From assembly GCF_040581485.1 (NCBI RefSeq), contig NC_090133.1, forward strand, positions 1,240,001 to 1,304,000: a DNA stretch of 64,000 bases. The letters run 5' to 3'. Under the pieces are notes generated by a model that was not told the origin of the DNA, ran no database searches, and saw only the letters and a program-made list of their open reading frames with translations. Made by a program: the position numbers and the translations under genes. Each line of letters opens with the position of its first letter. Positions within the stretch are counted from its first letter, which is position 1. Source of the stretch: Linepithema humile. Its lineage: Eukaryota; Arthropoda; Insecta; Hymenoptera; Formicidae. Below, piece by piece: positions 23,001 to 36,906 of this stretch.

Positions 23001-26000
23001 TGTTTCATGCTAATACTTCTTTACACGCGAATGTATAATCTGTAATCTTCCTCACTTTTAAGTGAAACGCAATTTATAATCTTGTTTTATGTCAAATTAT
23101 ATTCCATGCCTTTTTATAGTCTCCAATTTTGCAATTATACTTGCAATAAAACTCTAAAGTTTTGAAAAATAATTTATAATTTTTATGTGTAATCCACATT
23201 CGTGGATTTGTAATGATTTTTTATTTCAAACGAAACTCGGTTAATTATTGGAACAAGTGCAATTAGCGAACTGTGACGAGTATTTTCAGCGCGAAAATCT
23301 CGCGGGAACAGGAGTGTGTATAAGTGCGTTTATATGTGTGTATGTGTTACGTATACACTTACGCTGCTGGAAAGTAAAATAAACTCCGTGGAACGCGTCG
23401 AGAGCTCTTCCGAGTGAAATCGCCAGCTTCCGCTTCCGACTTGCCATCTTTCTTATCTACGGTTTTATCGCGAATCCGCTTCAGACACGCGGCGAGAAAA
23501 AAGGAATCTAGGTCGATTGGTTGAGCGCTGCGCGATCAGGAAGCAATTAAGAAATAACCAGCAACGTTGCTTGCTATGAACAGAAAAATTTATAGAACTG
23601 TTACTAAATCGTATTCGATTTTATTACGTTTCTTACTTAGCCATTTTTCAATTTTTATCGAACGATATGAGGATTTCCCGCTAGTGAACTAATTTTATGG
23701 ATGCAAATAAAAAACAAAACTATATTCTTGAATTAATTTTATATAAATTTTAGTAAACCAAATTTTAATTTGAATATTATTGTTTTCAATAACAAAATTG
23801 GTTAAAAATTATCATTTTATCTTCTCATAACAAGTAAAATAGTCATAAAGATAACTCGTGGTATTTCTTTGGTCGCCAAATAATAAATAAATAATCGAAG
23901 TCGATGCGTAAAATCGCGTGCCAAGAATTCGCATAATGCGTTTAAACACTTTGTCATCCGCGAAAATATACTTGTCCCCGTTTTGCAACTCCGATGCACA
24001 CGAGGGAGTCAACATAAAACCAACATAGTCGTCGGACTCTCGCATTCGCCTTCTCGCGTCTGTGAGCGATTGCGAGCGATCCTTGTAGATTTCGCAAACG
24101 CGCTAGTTTAATGACGGAATCAAATCCGACGTGGTTTTGCGGTAAACTCGGCAATTTCCAAAGCGGATGTCGACTGATTGGACAATCGTTAGAAGCAAGA
24201 AAATATTAAAATTTGCGACAGCACTATTACTCTATCGCAAATTTTAATGTCTCCTTATTTCGAGTAACAATAACAATTTAATTGTGCTATATTTTTCAGA
24301 ATAGGCTGTACTTTTTAATTTGCTGGCGTTTAATATAATCATTTTTAAAATATTTTTATCAACTGTATAATAATTCTGTCGGGACAGTAATTCGAAGTAC
24401 TCGGCTGCAAGAATGCTCATCGAACTTTTATCTTAAAGCAAGGGGCGGATTATGGGAAATAAATTCACAGGCGATGAATTAGCTGCCTCGGGGAAAGATT
24501 ATAGATCATCGGAAAGAGTCCCGGATTCCTTTATCTCTCGGCTGAAACCAGTCGAAAGGTCGTGCGATGCAGGATGTCCAATTAAAAACAGCCGTCCTCG
24601 GGAAAGTGAAAAATCGCCGCGGCAAAACCAATGAAACTTCACGAACGGCCATGATCCTGCCAGAAAGCGAGGAAGTTAGGGTCAATGTTCACTATATATC
24701 AGGACTTGAAAACGCGGATGGATAATGAAATCCTGTCTTCGTTTAATTGCAACTACATTCCAGCAAACAAAATGACTTAACTCGAGTTGGCGAATCGGCG
24801 TAGCTGTGTCGATTTTAAAGGAAAATTCATTCTTTTGGCTAAATAACGCGGAAACGTTACGATTATGCAAGTAAGCTCTCGGTAATTGAAGAAAATAATG
24901 ACTAGAATAAACACCGGCGGCGTTTGTTCTTGGGAAAAAGGAGCAACAATATCTCGCCAGCTGTTCGGTGAAACAACGCGAGAATTCTCGCTAGTTAACC
25001 TTTTGCAGCTCCAGTGCGATGGAAGGAAAAGAAGACGACGCGTCGTATGCATGGGAAAATACTTTCCCAAGGATTCTCAGAGTTTGTCCGACCGCGAGAT
25101 TATAACTAAGCTTGTTTAGAATTATTTCGCTTAGAAAACGCGTATACGCAAGTAGATTGCGCCGTGCTTGCGTCAGACGTGCGTAAATTTGCGTCGGAAA
25201 TGTCGTCCACGTGGATTTAATTGTCATTGAAAATGTCTCTCTCACAAAGACACGAGAATATCCCGGCCGTAAATTTTAATTGTCTCTTTTTGCTTTAATT
25301 AATCTTTATTGCGGAGAAACAGAATAGACAATTTCTGATTTTATGTACGGTGATTTTAACATATATTTCTCTTGTCTTTAAAATACAACAATTTAACAGA
25401 AAATCTCCAAATCTCATTATTACACCACGCGTTGGCGAGGTTCATGGCCACTACGACGGTTCAAGCAAATATGCAAATATAATCACGCATGGTGTTGACG
25501 GAATCCATTCTGTATCCGAAGACGCGAATATGTTAATACTTTTCAACACTATTTTTTACGCTAAACAGCTGCATCTGATTAACTGGGTTTTCGAACTCAG
25601 ATTCTCTCTCATTCCGCTTTCGGAATGATCATTTAATGACACCGCGAATTTCTGAAAGAGGAGAAATGATGGTACGAAAACTTGTTAGCACGTGTCAACC
25701 GAGTGAGAAACGAGAAGTGATTCGAAAGCGAAGCGAATACCATCGCGACAAATCGGCAAAAGTGATATGTCGACAGCGAAGAATTTCCATTTCGAAGAGT
25801 TTACGGAATGTAAAATTCTTCATAATATTGCGCGATTTGGCGCCAAATTTTTATTTATCTCAAATATTTATAACTCATTGTTTATAGATTACGTTTAAAA
25901 ATTGCCGACAATCAATTACTGATAACTTGCCGAAAAAAAGCGATTAAGCAAATAAATTTTTTCTGTATTTTTTATTAAAAGCGAATTCATCCCTTCTTGG

Positions 26001-29000
26001 CAAACGCTCAAGTAATAAAGATTATATTAAAAGCGAATTCGACTTTAAACGTATCGACTATAGTTTTAGTCCACGCAAGGAAAATTGATATTCGTCCGAA
26101 AATGCAACTGTAGAAATGCATGGGCGGTTATTCTCGGGGGTCCGAACGATGGTCTTGAGGGTCTCGGGCTGGCCATGATCTTGAGAGATCGACCGGGAAT
26201 ACCGTTCTCGCCGTTGATGACCGGTTTTTAACATATTTCGAAGCGGACCCTCGCACCGATCATTACACTTGACCACGAAAACTTATGTTCATGGACGTAA
26301 TAAATTCATCTAACGCGCCATTCCGACCGGCGCAGTCGTGAATTTTTGTTAAAATAAATTTCGCAATAATTTCATTTTTACGATGCATTATTCTCGACGA
26401 CGTTCTCTAATTACAAGGATTCTTAATCTCTCGTTTTAAACCTGTTTCGCACAGCTTATTTCTTACATTTAATATATATAATTTTTTTAAGTTAATTTAT
26501 AATGGATGAATTGTGAGTTAAAGTGAGTCACAGAATATCGCACGATCTTGTTGCTGGAATAATTACAGCAAAAATTTACTTTGCAGAATTATTTTTAGAC
26601 ACACATTCAAAGAATGAGTTTCCTGCGCGTATACCGTTTCTTTCCGCAAGAAAACACATGTCGATCGCAAAAAAGAATCGCGCGCGCGGGAAAAGGTTCA
26701 CTCGAATGCTCGACCGAGATTTATGCGTGTTGCGGCATAGCATTTTTTTCAGGTCATTACATTCCGCGCACGTGTGCGTGCATATACGATAATAGAAGAG
26801 AGTAAGAGAGTTGTAGGGCCACTCCTTTTTACCTTCGCCAAGTCGTAGAATGACTTATCATCATTATCTCGTACACCTTGATTTTCCGCAATAATTATTT
26901 TCGGCTGCTTTGTCTCGGCCTTTATTATTTTAATTCCTACTTTACATGCATTTCCAAATCTCACAATTATTTCTGTATTCACATCATTTTTAGTGGAAAA
27001 GTAGTATTAACATTATTACTAATCGCTTCTAAAAATCTATCATTCAAATTAAATACGTAAACAAATTATGTATTAAAGATATAAGATGAAACTGTGCTAA
27101 ATTCATCGTTATCAAATTTCGAAAGAGACAGTAAAAATTACACGGAACACAAATGCCATCACGAATGACGGTTGAGTTGATATCGGTTGATCTCGTAGCA
27201 AAAGATCGCTTTGCCAATTGACACGCTGCAATAATCGGCGAACTCTCTCACCCATATGTGCCTCGCAATAACTTGTCGCGCCTCCTATCATTAGCAGGAT
27301 GGAAGTGTTGCGCTGATGCTTTCCAGTTTCAGTTAGAACTCGCGAAGCCATTATACGACCCGCTGAGATCAGCCGCGGTACGATCGTGAGAGAATATACG
27401 GGTGAAAGGAGCGAGCTTGGATTCCGCGATACCGTGTGCTGCTGTCTCGATACTCTGGTTCCTCGATTGCGATTCTGCATCTCCGGCAAAATCGTTTGAC
27501 TCTGAATCTCGGCATGTCGAACGAATTTTCGACGGAATGTTGCACGTTTTACGATTTATATAAGCAGCAAAAGTAGAATTAAATTTTCATATAAGAAATA
27601 TATATAAGTTATAAATGAATAAAATAATTAAGAATTAAATTCAACAACACAATTATATTTTTTAATGATTTTTTAGTGAACTTAATAGAATTTCGATTTA
27701 ATGCTTAATTACAGAGATATATAAAAAGTATATAAAGTTTGAAAAATACGACAAATTATATTCTTCAACATCTTCGCTGAATAGAAATCATCTTTAATTG
27801 AGAAAGCTACGATTAAAGAGATGATCGATGATTTCGAGATACCGTGAACAAAGTTTAGCAGTAGTAACGACGCGCATTGTAACGACACGCGACACGCTCT
27901 CTGGAATAGAAAACCGCACGCTGTTGCGTTTTCGGGCGGCCGTCTCGTTTCGATCTGATCTGGAATTATAGATTCCAGGCGCGCCTCCAGTTCGGAGACG
28001 TCTTTTGCTATTGTTCCAGCCTAAACGATTACCAACACCCACCCGTTCACGTTACATAACGATTTTGTCGGGCGTGTTCTCCGCGCCACGATTGTGCTAA
28101 CTCTGTTATTGCATTTACCTCACACAGGATGTTTCCCGCGCGAGCTCATGTCTCACAATACTCATGCTCGGCCAGATAGCGATCAGACGAGAAGGAAATT
28201 TTTACTTGCGACACTTGATTGCCTCACGCAATCGCGAAACCGCTCTTTTTACTCTTCGCCGGCATCGATTATAGGAAATTATAGGTGATTGACAATGTCA
28301 ATGTCTTGCATTAATAACTCCTTCGTGTTTTATCAAGAAATTGGCACGCCAAGAAGATTCAAAGATTGAGAAATACGAAAATATAAGTCGTAGAATAACA
28401 ACAATACTCGTAACAAAGTCGAAATCACATCATTATTTATTCAAATAAGACATAATTAGAATTTAATCAGATAAAAGTTGAAAAAGTAAAGGATATTTTT
28501 TTTAAATTTATTAACACTATTTATTAACTATTAATCAAACTTGTAAAATATCTATTCATACTTTTTTTCTATTTTCTATTATATTTTTTTTACGCAACCA
28601 AGAATGCTTCTTTCTCTTTCTCTCTCGGCTTTTTTTAAATAAAATAATCTCGCATCTAGAAAATTATCATATTTGTGTCACGTTAATATGAGACTCGAAG
28701 GACACTCGGAATGAAGTTAACACTTCGCGCGTGAGAAACCCATGGAAATACTTTCTTAGACTCTGCTACGTACGTGATATAACTACGTTATCACGTCAAA
28801 TATCATTAAATCCGGATCTGCGTATAACACGCGTATATATTTCTAGTGAAATATTGTCTCCGCAGCAACGGAGACGTAACTATGTAAATGCGAAGATAAT
28901 TCTCCGCGTAGGAGATTGATAATCAGCAATTCCCGCAAAAGGAAGAGCACGCGCGCGCAAGCGAAATGATCGATCTGTAATGAAGCAGAATCCGCTGGCG

Positions 29001-29343
29001 GCTTTTTACATAACTGTTCATTGTTAATAGAAAAGAAAAGTCACAGTTTTTTGCTTTTTAAAATAACACGTAACGCGTCGTATTTGTGCGGCTGATGCAA
29101 CGCGCAATATTTTTTTATCCCTTCGAAGAGATGGCTGGCTGTGCAACTGCAATAATTGCGTAATCGTCTGGGAATCGTCGCTTGATTCTCTCGCGATAGT
29201 AGAAAAATTCATTTTGTAGTATACAATAAATATAATAATAATATGAAAGCAATATTATGCGAATTGCCACATCATTCTCATTTAATGTGACACGGCGAGA
29301 TTCTTTTTACGTTCCTTTCATGTCATCTTATTTATGATTTCAG
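20071..29343. other. 9.3 kb gene-free stretch, probably a first intron
   Basis: No exon can be supported. Patches with raised CpG content (about 22450-22830, 23230-23520, 24400-24680, 25620-25850, 27880-28290) alternate with AT-rich DNA and contain open frames without recognisable domains. Such patches in a long first intron often mark enhancers, but I see no specific binding-site cluster. Confidence 0.4.
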
Positions 29344-29390
29344 GTTCGGAGATTCGTGCGTTCGCGTAGGATGAGATCAGACTGAACGCA

Positions 29391-32300
29391 ATGACATCCA
29401 GATACTTCGTGTTCGCCGTAGCTCTAGCGCATGGTGAGTGAACTGACGTCATTGCCAACAAATGTAGAGCTTTGAATAAAAATCCCATTTGTCTTAGGAT
29501 CCGTCCAAATTTTTTATCGCGACGTAAATATATAATAAATCTTGTCGGTCCAAAAATTCAACATGTTTAACAATTTTTATTAATTTGATAAAATCGCTGC
29601 GTAAATTACGTATTAGATATCATTAATATTAACCTTGGCTGAAACAATTAATTTTTTTAACGCTTTCAATCCTCAGTGTTTTTCATTTTCTATATGCTTA
29701 TTATGTAATATGTCTTACACTCATACAATACTTTATACGCATTTATATTTTTTTAAATTGATTCTTAAAGAGATTGAAAACAGATAAGTGTTTTGCGAAT
29801 TTGTGTGTACCTTTTCAGTTGCGGCGTCCGTCGCTCAAGTCTACGAAAGTCCAGTGGAAGCGCTCGAACCAGCAGCTACGAATGATGACTTTATCACGCA
29901 AACTGTCTATGGATTCTTGGACTTCACCACGACGATCGGCAATACGGTGATGGTCTTCAGCCCTCAGAGTGCTCCACCAGGTAGACATCTCCGTAGCTTA
30001 AAAATTTTATTGATAAATCTGGCTGATTACGTCAGACACTTTAGAGTACATTAATAATAACAATTGAATTTCTAAAATTATTTTTTAAAGCTTCGCCGGG
30101 TAAATTGTCCGCCATTATTGTTAATATAATTGATATATCAAGTTTTTCATTCTCTTGCAAAATACGGCTAAACGACGCCTAAACCAATCATTATTTATAT
30201 CCCTTTAATTGTTGACTTAAAGTGGCATAAAGTGCTTACCTCACTCAATCATCAATCATCGTTCAATATGGAACTTTACTGAGGTTCCGCACTAGGAATC
30301 TAGAGAAAAAAAATTATCGGAGACTGTTGCAACTGATGAAGCGAAAGATCCGCGATTGGTTCTAATCGTGAGGTGTCGTAATGATATTTTTTGTGTTATG
30401 AATGATGACAGGAATTACTCTCTAAACGCAATCGACACTTTTTTATTACGCCATGCCATGTTTCGATCCTTCGAGCAGCGAACAGGACCTTGAATTGCTG
30501 AAGAGTTCTGTATGCGCGCCGAGCCTTGACGGGGGGCATCTTGGAGCCTAATCTCCTTAGCATATCGCCGTCTGCGTACAGATCATGCTCATTGTTCACT
30601 CGTCATGGCTCCCTTGTCATCTCCTCTCCTTGACTTTTTAAACCACCCACTCAGTGTAAGGCTGTTCTCCTTTGCTTCCTCTTGTATTCTAAACGAACAT
30701 GCATATATATAGGTCTTAAAGTCACAAGAGATTTACCAGGAGCGCTAAAAATGTTGATCCTCTCTTGAAAATAAAACTGAAATAACATAGCAATCGATAA
30801 AAACAATATAACAATCGATAAATATAGTTTAAATTTAATTAGACAGTAATCTTCCATATATTTTGAATTTTTTTCTCTCTAAAGCATAAAGAGTTCGACT
30901 AGAGACCTTCGGCGCGGGTGTTGGCCGTCAGCACATGCTTTTTTACTCTCACATATTCGATTCGGCCTCGTGAAGCTGCAATTTTTATTCACGACAGTGG
31001 TCGGGTATGCAAATACGTCGTTTGTTTCCAGAGGGGGATACCGGGAAGAAAACCACGTCCTCCACGCCGGCGATTCACACAAAGCCGACGACGGAGAAGA
31101 AGAATGTTCCCGACATCCAGCCCAGCAAGACCCACAAGGCCGAGGCTCAGGGCGGCGAGACGAAGAAGCAGATTAAGGGGACGAAGATCGTTGTGAATTC
31201 CGTGGTCGAGCAGAACGTGGCGAACCCGTCCGAGAACGCCGCGCCGAAACCTACAAAGAGCCAGGTGTGAGAATCATATTTATATTTTAGTTATTATAAT
31301 TAAAATTTTTTAAGAATTGAATTATTACAATATCTCTCGACACATTATAATATTTATTAATAGAATTTTCCCGAATAAAAGGCAATAAATATATAACAGA
31401 ATTTATAAAATAGGATATTTGAAGTCTTTCGTAATTATATTCGTAATAGTAAAAACTGTTGAAATTAAATAAAGATTTTGCGATGGAGTGAACATGATGG
31501 CATGATTCTTTAGGAGCCAAATAAGCAGGTGACAACGAAGACACCCATATTGTCCTCGGTCGTTGAGATACGCGCCAAGGATGAGACTCCAGGTGTGAAA
31601 AACAATCTCGCCGAACCGGAATATGATTTTCTTTCGAAGCAGCCGACGGAAGTGATCGACGAAACCTACAAGGTTCGTAAAATCTATAAAAAAATAACTA
31701 AAACTACAAAAATAAATAATTCTAGTGTATTTATTTTCCTTTTATTCCCAAATCGTGAATGGCATTCAAAAATGTTCCCTATTTTTTGCGGAGTAATCTA
31801 TAATTGAGATATATGATTCATTTAAACGGAAATGTGTGGCATTAGCTCGTTCAGAATGCAGTCGTAGAAATGATTTTGTAGTCGTAAAATTCAAATATCC
31901 AGTTTGTACAAACGGCATTGATCTTCACGAGCGACAGTCGCAAATATGAAAATCGAGAACCTGGTTTCGATTCCGCTATTTGTCGCCAAACCGGATCGCT
32001 TCATTAACGATATCTAATGTCGTATGCGCCGAAACGAGTTTCGCTGATCGACGGAATGTCGCGTTTTAGCCGGACACCCGATGGAAAAATGGGTTATCCG
32101 GTTAGCTAGACGAGAAGGTCGCCGTGAAAATCGTTCTTCGTTTTGCTGTGAAATTGCGCAACCATCGCATCCACAACCGACTTTCACGATAACTCTCGCG
32201 CAAAACTACCGCGAAATTATTCGGTATAATTGCGTTAGCGTAATTTTCCGCGTGCCGTAATCGATTTTCTAGCCGATCCTTTCCACCTGCCCCTCTTACT

Positions 32301-35300
32301 CGTCCCTCGACGGCGGCGATCAGCGTGAAAGTCCGTTCCGATCGTGCCGATAAATCCGTTTCACCCGCAGAGCGTGCCGAACACGGAACTTTTCCAACGT
32401 TATTGCGTTGGAAAATATTGAAGATTGAGGAAATTCAAAACCAACATTCCGGAATTTTTTTTCAACTTTTTTTTAGCACGTACTATTTTCTTTTACTGTT
32501 AATATTATCAGTTCTAATTATAAATTATAATGTCATTAATTATGTATTTTGTGTACATAATTATTATCACAATAAGCTTCTTCATAAAGCAGTTTTTTAA
32601 ATATAATTCGAAAATCTTGCTATATTTATGACTTTCATCAAATTCTCTATCTATTTTCTGTTAAAGTATATTTTTGAATCCATTTTCTCCTAGTTTTATT
32701 AAATCGCGGGTTAAAATTATTGTTAAAATTATTAACGAAATTATTACTGCAACACCTTTTTTAATTGTCATCTTGATCCTGAACAGCTGATAAATCTGCG
32801 ACCCTCGTCGAAGGCTAGCAAGCCGCGTGCCACCCCACGAAGAGACAAGGAGAACCCGACCGGCCTGGTGACCAAACTCGGCGGTACCATCGTGAAGGAC
32901 GGCCTCACGACTGTGCACGAGACCAGCGTGATCGGCACTTACATCAACGGCAAGTACGCCCAGGTGCTGCAGAGCTCGTCCAGAATTTTGACGGTGCCGG
33001 CTGCGCCGGTGGCCGACGGTAAGATCCGACCGTCCAGCACACAGCGGATCCTGAAGACCATCGGCCCGCAGCATGGCAAGCACAAGCTCCAGCTGGAGCC
33101 CACCCCGACCTATCAGCAAGACGAATCCTCGCTGCCGCTGGAAGGTCTCTTCAGTGCGTCATCTGGTGAGCATTTCATCTGCGATAAATCTTAAGCAATC
33201 TCGAGATTTTATTATGAGTGATGAATTTATAACAAATATAAATTTTATAATTTCTTGAGAAATATGTTCTTTAATCTAGATCTATCGAAGAAGTTGAATA
33301 TGAAGCTTGTGTTTAACGAGGAATTTTTTAATTAGGCGCTCAGGTGCGAACGACGCGAAGACACTCGGCCCCGAATAATCCGCCGAGACCGAAGTTCCGG
33401 AACAAAATCGCCGACGATTATGATAACAGCGAACCGCAGCAAACGAGAGGAAGTAAAAATCGCTCGACGACGACACGACCGAATTTTAAGTGAGTATCCC
33501 TAAAAGAAACGGCAATTAGAAGAATTAATCACTAATTAATTTATAAGAACAACCATTAATTTTATCACGATGTTCTCTTGCACAAAATAAAAAATGCGAT
33601 AGAATGATTCGATGCAAAATAAACTTTTCGTTTCATCTTCACCGAGAATAGCCACGTTTTCTCTTCAGGAATCGTCCTGCGACCACCACCACCACAGAAA
33701 CACCAATTAGCCGCCGCCGCAGTGGTTTCCGGCCAAGCAGTCAGTTCATCAGCACGCCCTCGAAACAGTCGACGAAGCCGAAGAGCAATGACCAGCAACC
33801 ATTGCCTACGGCGAGTCTCCCGGTGCCGAAAGTGAAACTGCCGCGGACGCAAGGTCGCTGGTCGTATAAAACCACGCCGAAGCCGCGGGTCGTGATTCGC
33901 AAGCAGGTAGACGAGGAAGATCTGCGAGCGTCGACGACCGAGGCGAGCACAACTGAGTCGTCCTTCGTGACAATCTTGGACGAGCAAGGCAAGACATTAG
34001 TGTCGACGGCCAACGCTGCTTTGACCTCACCCGGCGTCGTTAACGTCGCTCAGAGGAAGGAGCTATCTTTGACAGAGGACGAATTGGATCCCAGTGAGAG
34101 CGAAGACATCGCCAGTGTCAGCGTGCAGGATCAACAGCAGCACGCCGAAGAACAAATCCTGCCGGCGGAAACGCTCAATGTGGAAATCTCCACAGCGGCG
34201 GATCTCGACAACATCTACTTCGAGATTGCTACTATCAAATCGCCTTATACCTTCCAAGTAAACTCTTTTAACTTTATTTGAATAGTTCATTTATTTGTTA
34301 AATATAAAAATATTTCTTTCTTTTTTTTTAGGTAGGAACAATGCGAAACACCCGCTACATCACGGTGACTTCCACCATAAAGAAAACCTTTGCGACGGCC
34401 GAGCCGAGCAGCTCGATCTCGCCCACCGAACCGCTGACGGAGAATATTCTGGCAAACACCGCGGCCGCTTACGAGTCGACTCTGCCGCTCGACTCGTCCG
34501 TCGCGACGCTACCAGCGATATCCCTGGATGCCGCCCAGGCGACGCCACCGTTGGAGACGCTGACGGAGACGTTCTCGACGACGCAGACGCTGCTGAAGAC
34601 GCATCTCTTGCCGGTGATCTACGCCGGCAACAGCACCACCCGGTTGACCTTAGTGCAGACGTACAACATCGCCCGAGTAGTAACGGCGACGAAGACGCTA
34701 CCGCCGATGGAGATTTATCAATTTATCCCGAGCAAGACACTGAACGAGTTCAACTCGAAGCTCGACGAGGCCGGCAGTGAGCTGCACCTCGAGCTCGATT
34801 TCGGGGACGACGATCGCGACGACGAAGACGTGCCCAAGAGGGTGGTGGTCCCCAGCAACGATCCGGATTCCGACTTGGATATCTTCAAGTCGGTGTCGCC
34901 GTCCAAAGTCAAGAACGATGCTGCGACCAGCAGCAGCGCCGAGTCTCAGATCACGCCTGAACAGGCGCAGCAATTGGCTTTACTGAAATATTTCGGCCAA
35001 CCGCAGCCGCAAGTCATCACCACGTCCAGACCGGTGATCACCCTGGAGACGCTATACGAGTCGCATGTAATTCCCGTGGTGAACTCAGGAAATACCATCT
35101 ATTCAACGCTGTCCAGGCCGGTCGGCACCGTGCCCAGGTCAGTATTTGGTGTTACGTTTGACAAATTAACGAGAAGTAATGTTCTTTGAATAAATATGAA
35201 AATTAATTACATTCACTGCGTTATAAAATTTAAATTAAATATCTAAAAAATTTTAAGTTTTTTACATTTATTTATTTTACTTAGGACGTCCTACGAGTTC

Positions 35301-35618
35301 GGCACGTCCACCCTGAGTCCAGTGCTGCAGCCACAAGTGCCGCAGGTGCCGCAGCTACCGCTGTTCCCGCAGCAGCCGCACTTCACGGTGACGAGTGCGC
35401 CTCTGGTCACCCAGACTCTCGCAACTCTGTCCGAGTCGCGGGTGCTGAAGCTTACCTTCGGCGCCAAAACCGCTTACACCACTCTCTTCTCCACAAAGGT
35501 CGTGCCCACGCAGCTGACCACCTACGTTACCAACACGGTGCCGGTGCAGCCGACGGTTCCGGCGTACCCTGGTTATTATCCGGCGCCCTACCCGGCGCCC
35601 TACCCCTTCGTCGGTTAG
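29391..35618 (+). CDS. Large secreted repeat-rich protein, DUF4758-like
   Basis: Nine coding exons: 29391-29433, 29819-29980, 31032-31264, 31514-31672, 32787-33165, 33336-33489, 33669-34257, 34332-35137 and 35285-35618. All phases agree and give about 952 residues. MTSRYFVFAVALAHVAAS is a signal peptide, so it is likely exported. Between Thr/Ser/Pro/Lys-rich linkers a related module recurs: around residues 41-63 (GFLDFTTTIGNTVMVFSP), 240-260 (ETSVIGTYINGKYAQVL), 659-683 (THLLPVIYAGNSTTRLTL), near 820 (ESHVIPVVNSGNTIYSTL) and near 890 (ESRVLKLTFGAKTAYTTL). The C-terminus is Pro/Tyr-rich (YPGYYPAPYPAPYPFVG). The modules resemble arthropod DUF4758 proteins, but I am working from memory. Function unknown; a matrix or cuticle-surface role is only inference. 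A four-codon upstream frame (29371-29385) precedes the start. Confidence 0.8.
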
Positions 35619-36906
35619 ATTCCGATCTGACCCACACCCCCTTCGCGATCCACTTCGATTGCGATCGATTGCCAGATAAGCTCTCTGAGCTAAATTTTAG
35701 ATTTTAATCTTGATAAAACTTGTAAGAGCAACTTTTCTAATTAACGATATGATTCTAAATGCAAACGATGTGATTTTGTTTATTTAATGACTGCAATAAG
35801 TTTTTCTTGCTAATTTTTTTATATAAATGCATTACGTTTTTGCAATATATCGTGAAAATGAGACACTTAATAAAATTTTAATCGAAGAAAACAATATTTA
35901 TGAGCATTTCATAATTCTATTATACGTACGTAATTTAAAACATTAAAATAATTTAATATTAAGTAAATATAGTTGTTGAGGAAGAATTCATACTATATAC
36001 TTATAAAATTTCGAATCAAAACATGGTCTTTTGAGAATTTTGGTATAATTATTTATATAGAATTAAACTAAAGGTATATAGCGGCGCTTCAAATTTATAA
36101 TACTTTGCAAACGCATGTTGCTGCAAGTAAAAAGAATGCAAACCGAGATTATATATTCAATGAAAAAAAACTGCAAAGATGCAGCACTGAATTATACGAT
36201 CTAATGAAGCGGCGGCGATGATCGTAATCGGACGGGAATTATTGTAAATAAATTATTGATTATAATATTGTATATCGTATATTATATGTATATTATGTAT
36301 TTTGTAAATAAATAAGATAAAAACATAAACTTTTACAGTGTTTTAACATATTTCCAAATTTCCAAATTTTGTGTTCATATGGGAAATATTAAAAATACAA
36401 GAAAGTTTTATACAGTCTTCTAAACAGTCTAACAAGCTTAATTAATCATTTATGAACGACAACTTAATAAGCACAAATGATAAAGTAAGAAAATCTAAAA
36501 TATGGGAAAGTTATAATCTTTCAGCGTATTAAAATCGTAATGTTTATGTCATTAGCTATATAAAATATTATAAATGATATGTTTGTTCATGATAATTATA
36601 TGTATTCTGATAAAGTCGGTCTGTAATTTCGAGAATTGTTGCATGCTCTCTGAACAGATGTGTTATAACGAAAACGCAATTCGTTGAAAATTGAGTCTTC
36701 GGTATTGTATTAAAAGAATACATTAGGAACACATCATTCCCTGACAAATATAAAAATGTCTTAATATATCTCTATACTCTATTAGTTTTTGTCAATGATA
36801 AAAATCTACATCTTCAAGTTTCTTATAAAATGTTTTGTCTTATAAAAATTCGAATTGCGATTGGAATAATTACAATCTACCATTGTTACATCGCAGATGT
36901 AATCTT
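35619..36906. other. Convergent 3' interval
   Basis: 3' UTRs of the repeat protein (+) and the tetraspanin (-). Poly(A)-signal-like aataaa motifs occur near 36246 and 36305 on +. No coding sequence seen. Confidence 0.5.

Noticed and set aside
27112..27489. 125-codon - strand open frame
   Set aside because: Composition is random-like and no domain is visible. It lies in the probable long intron.
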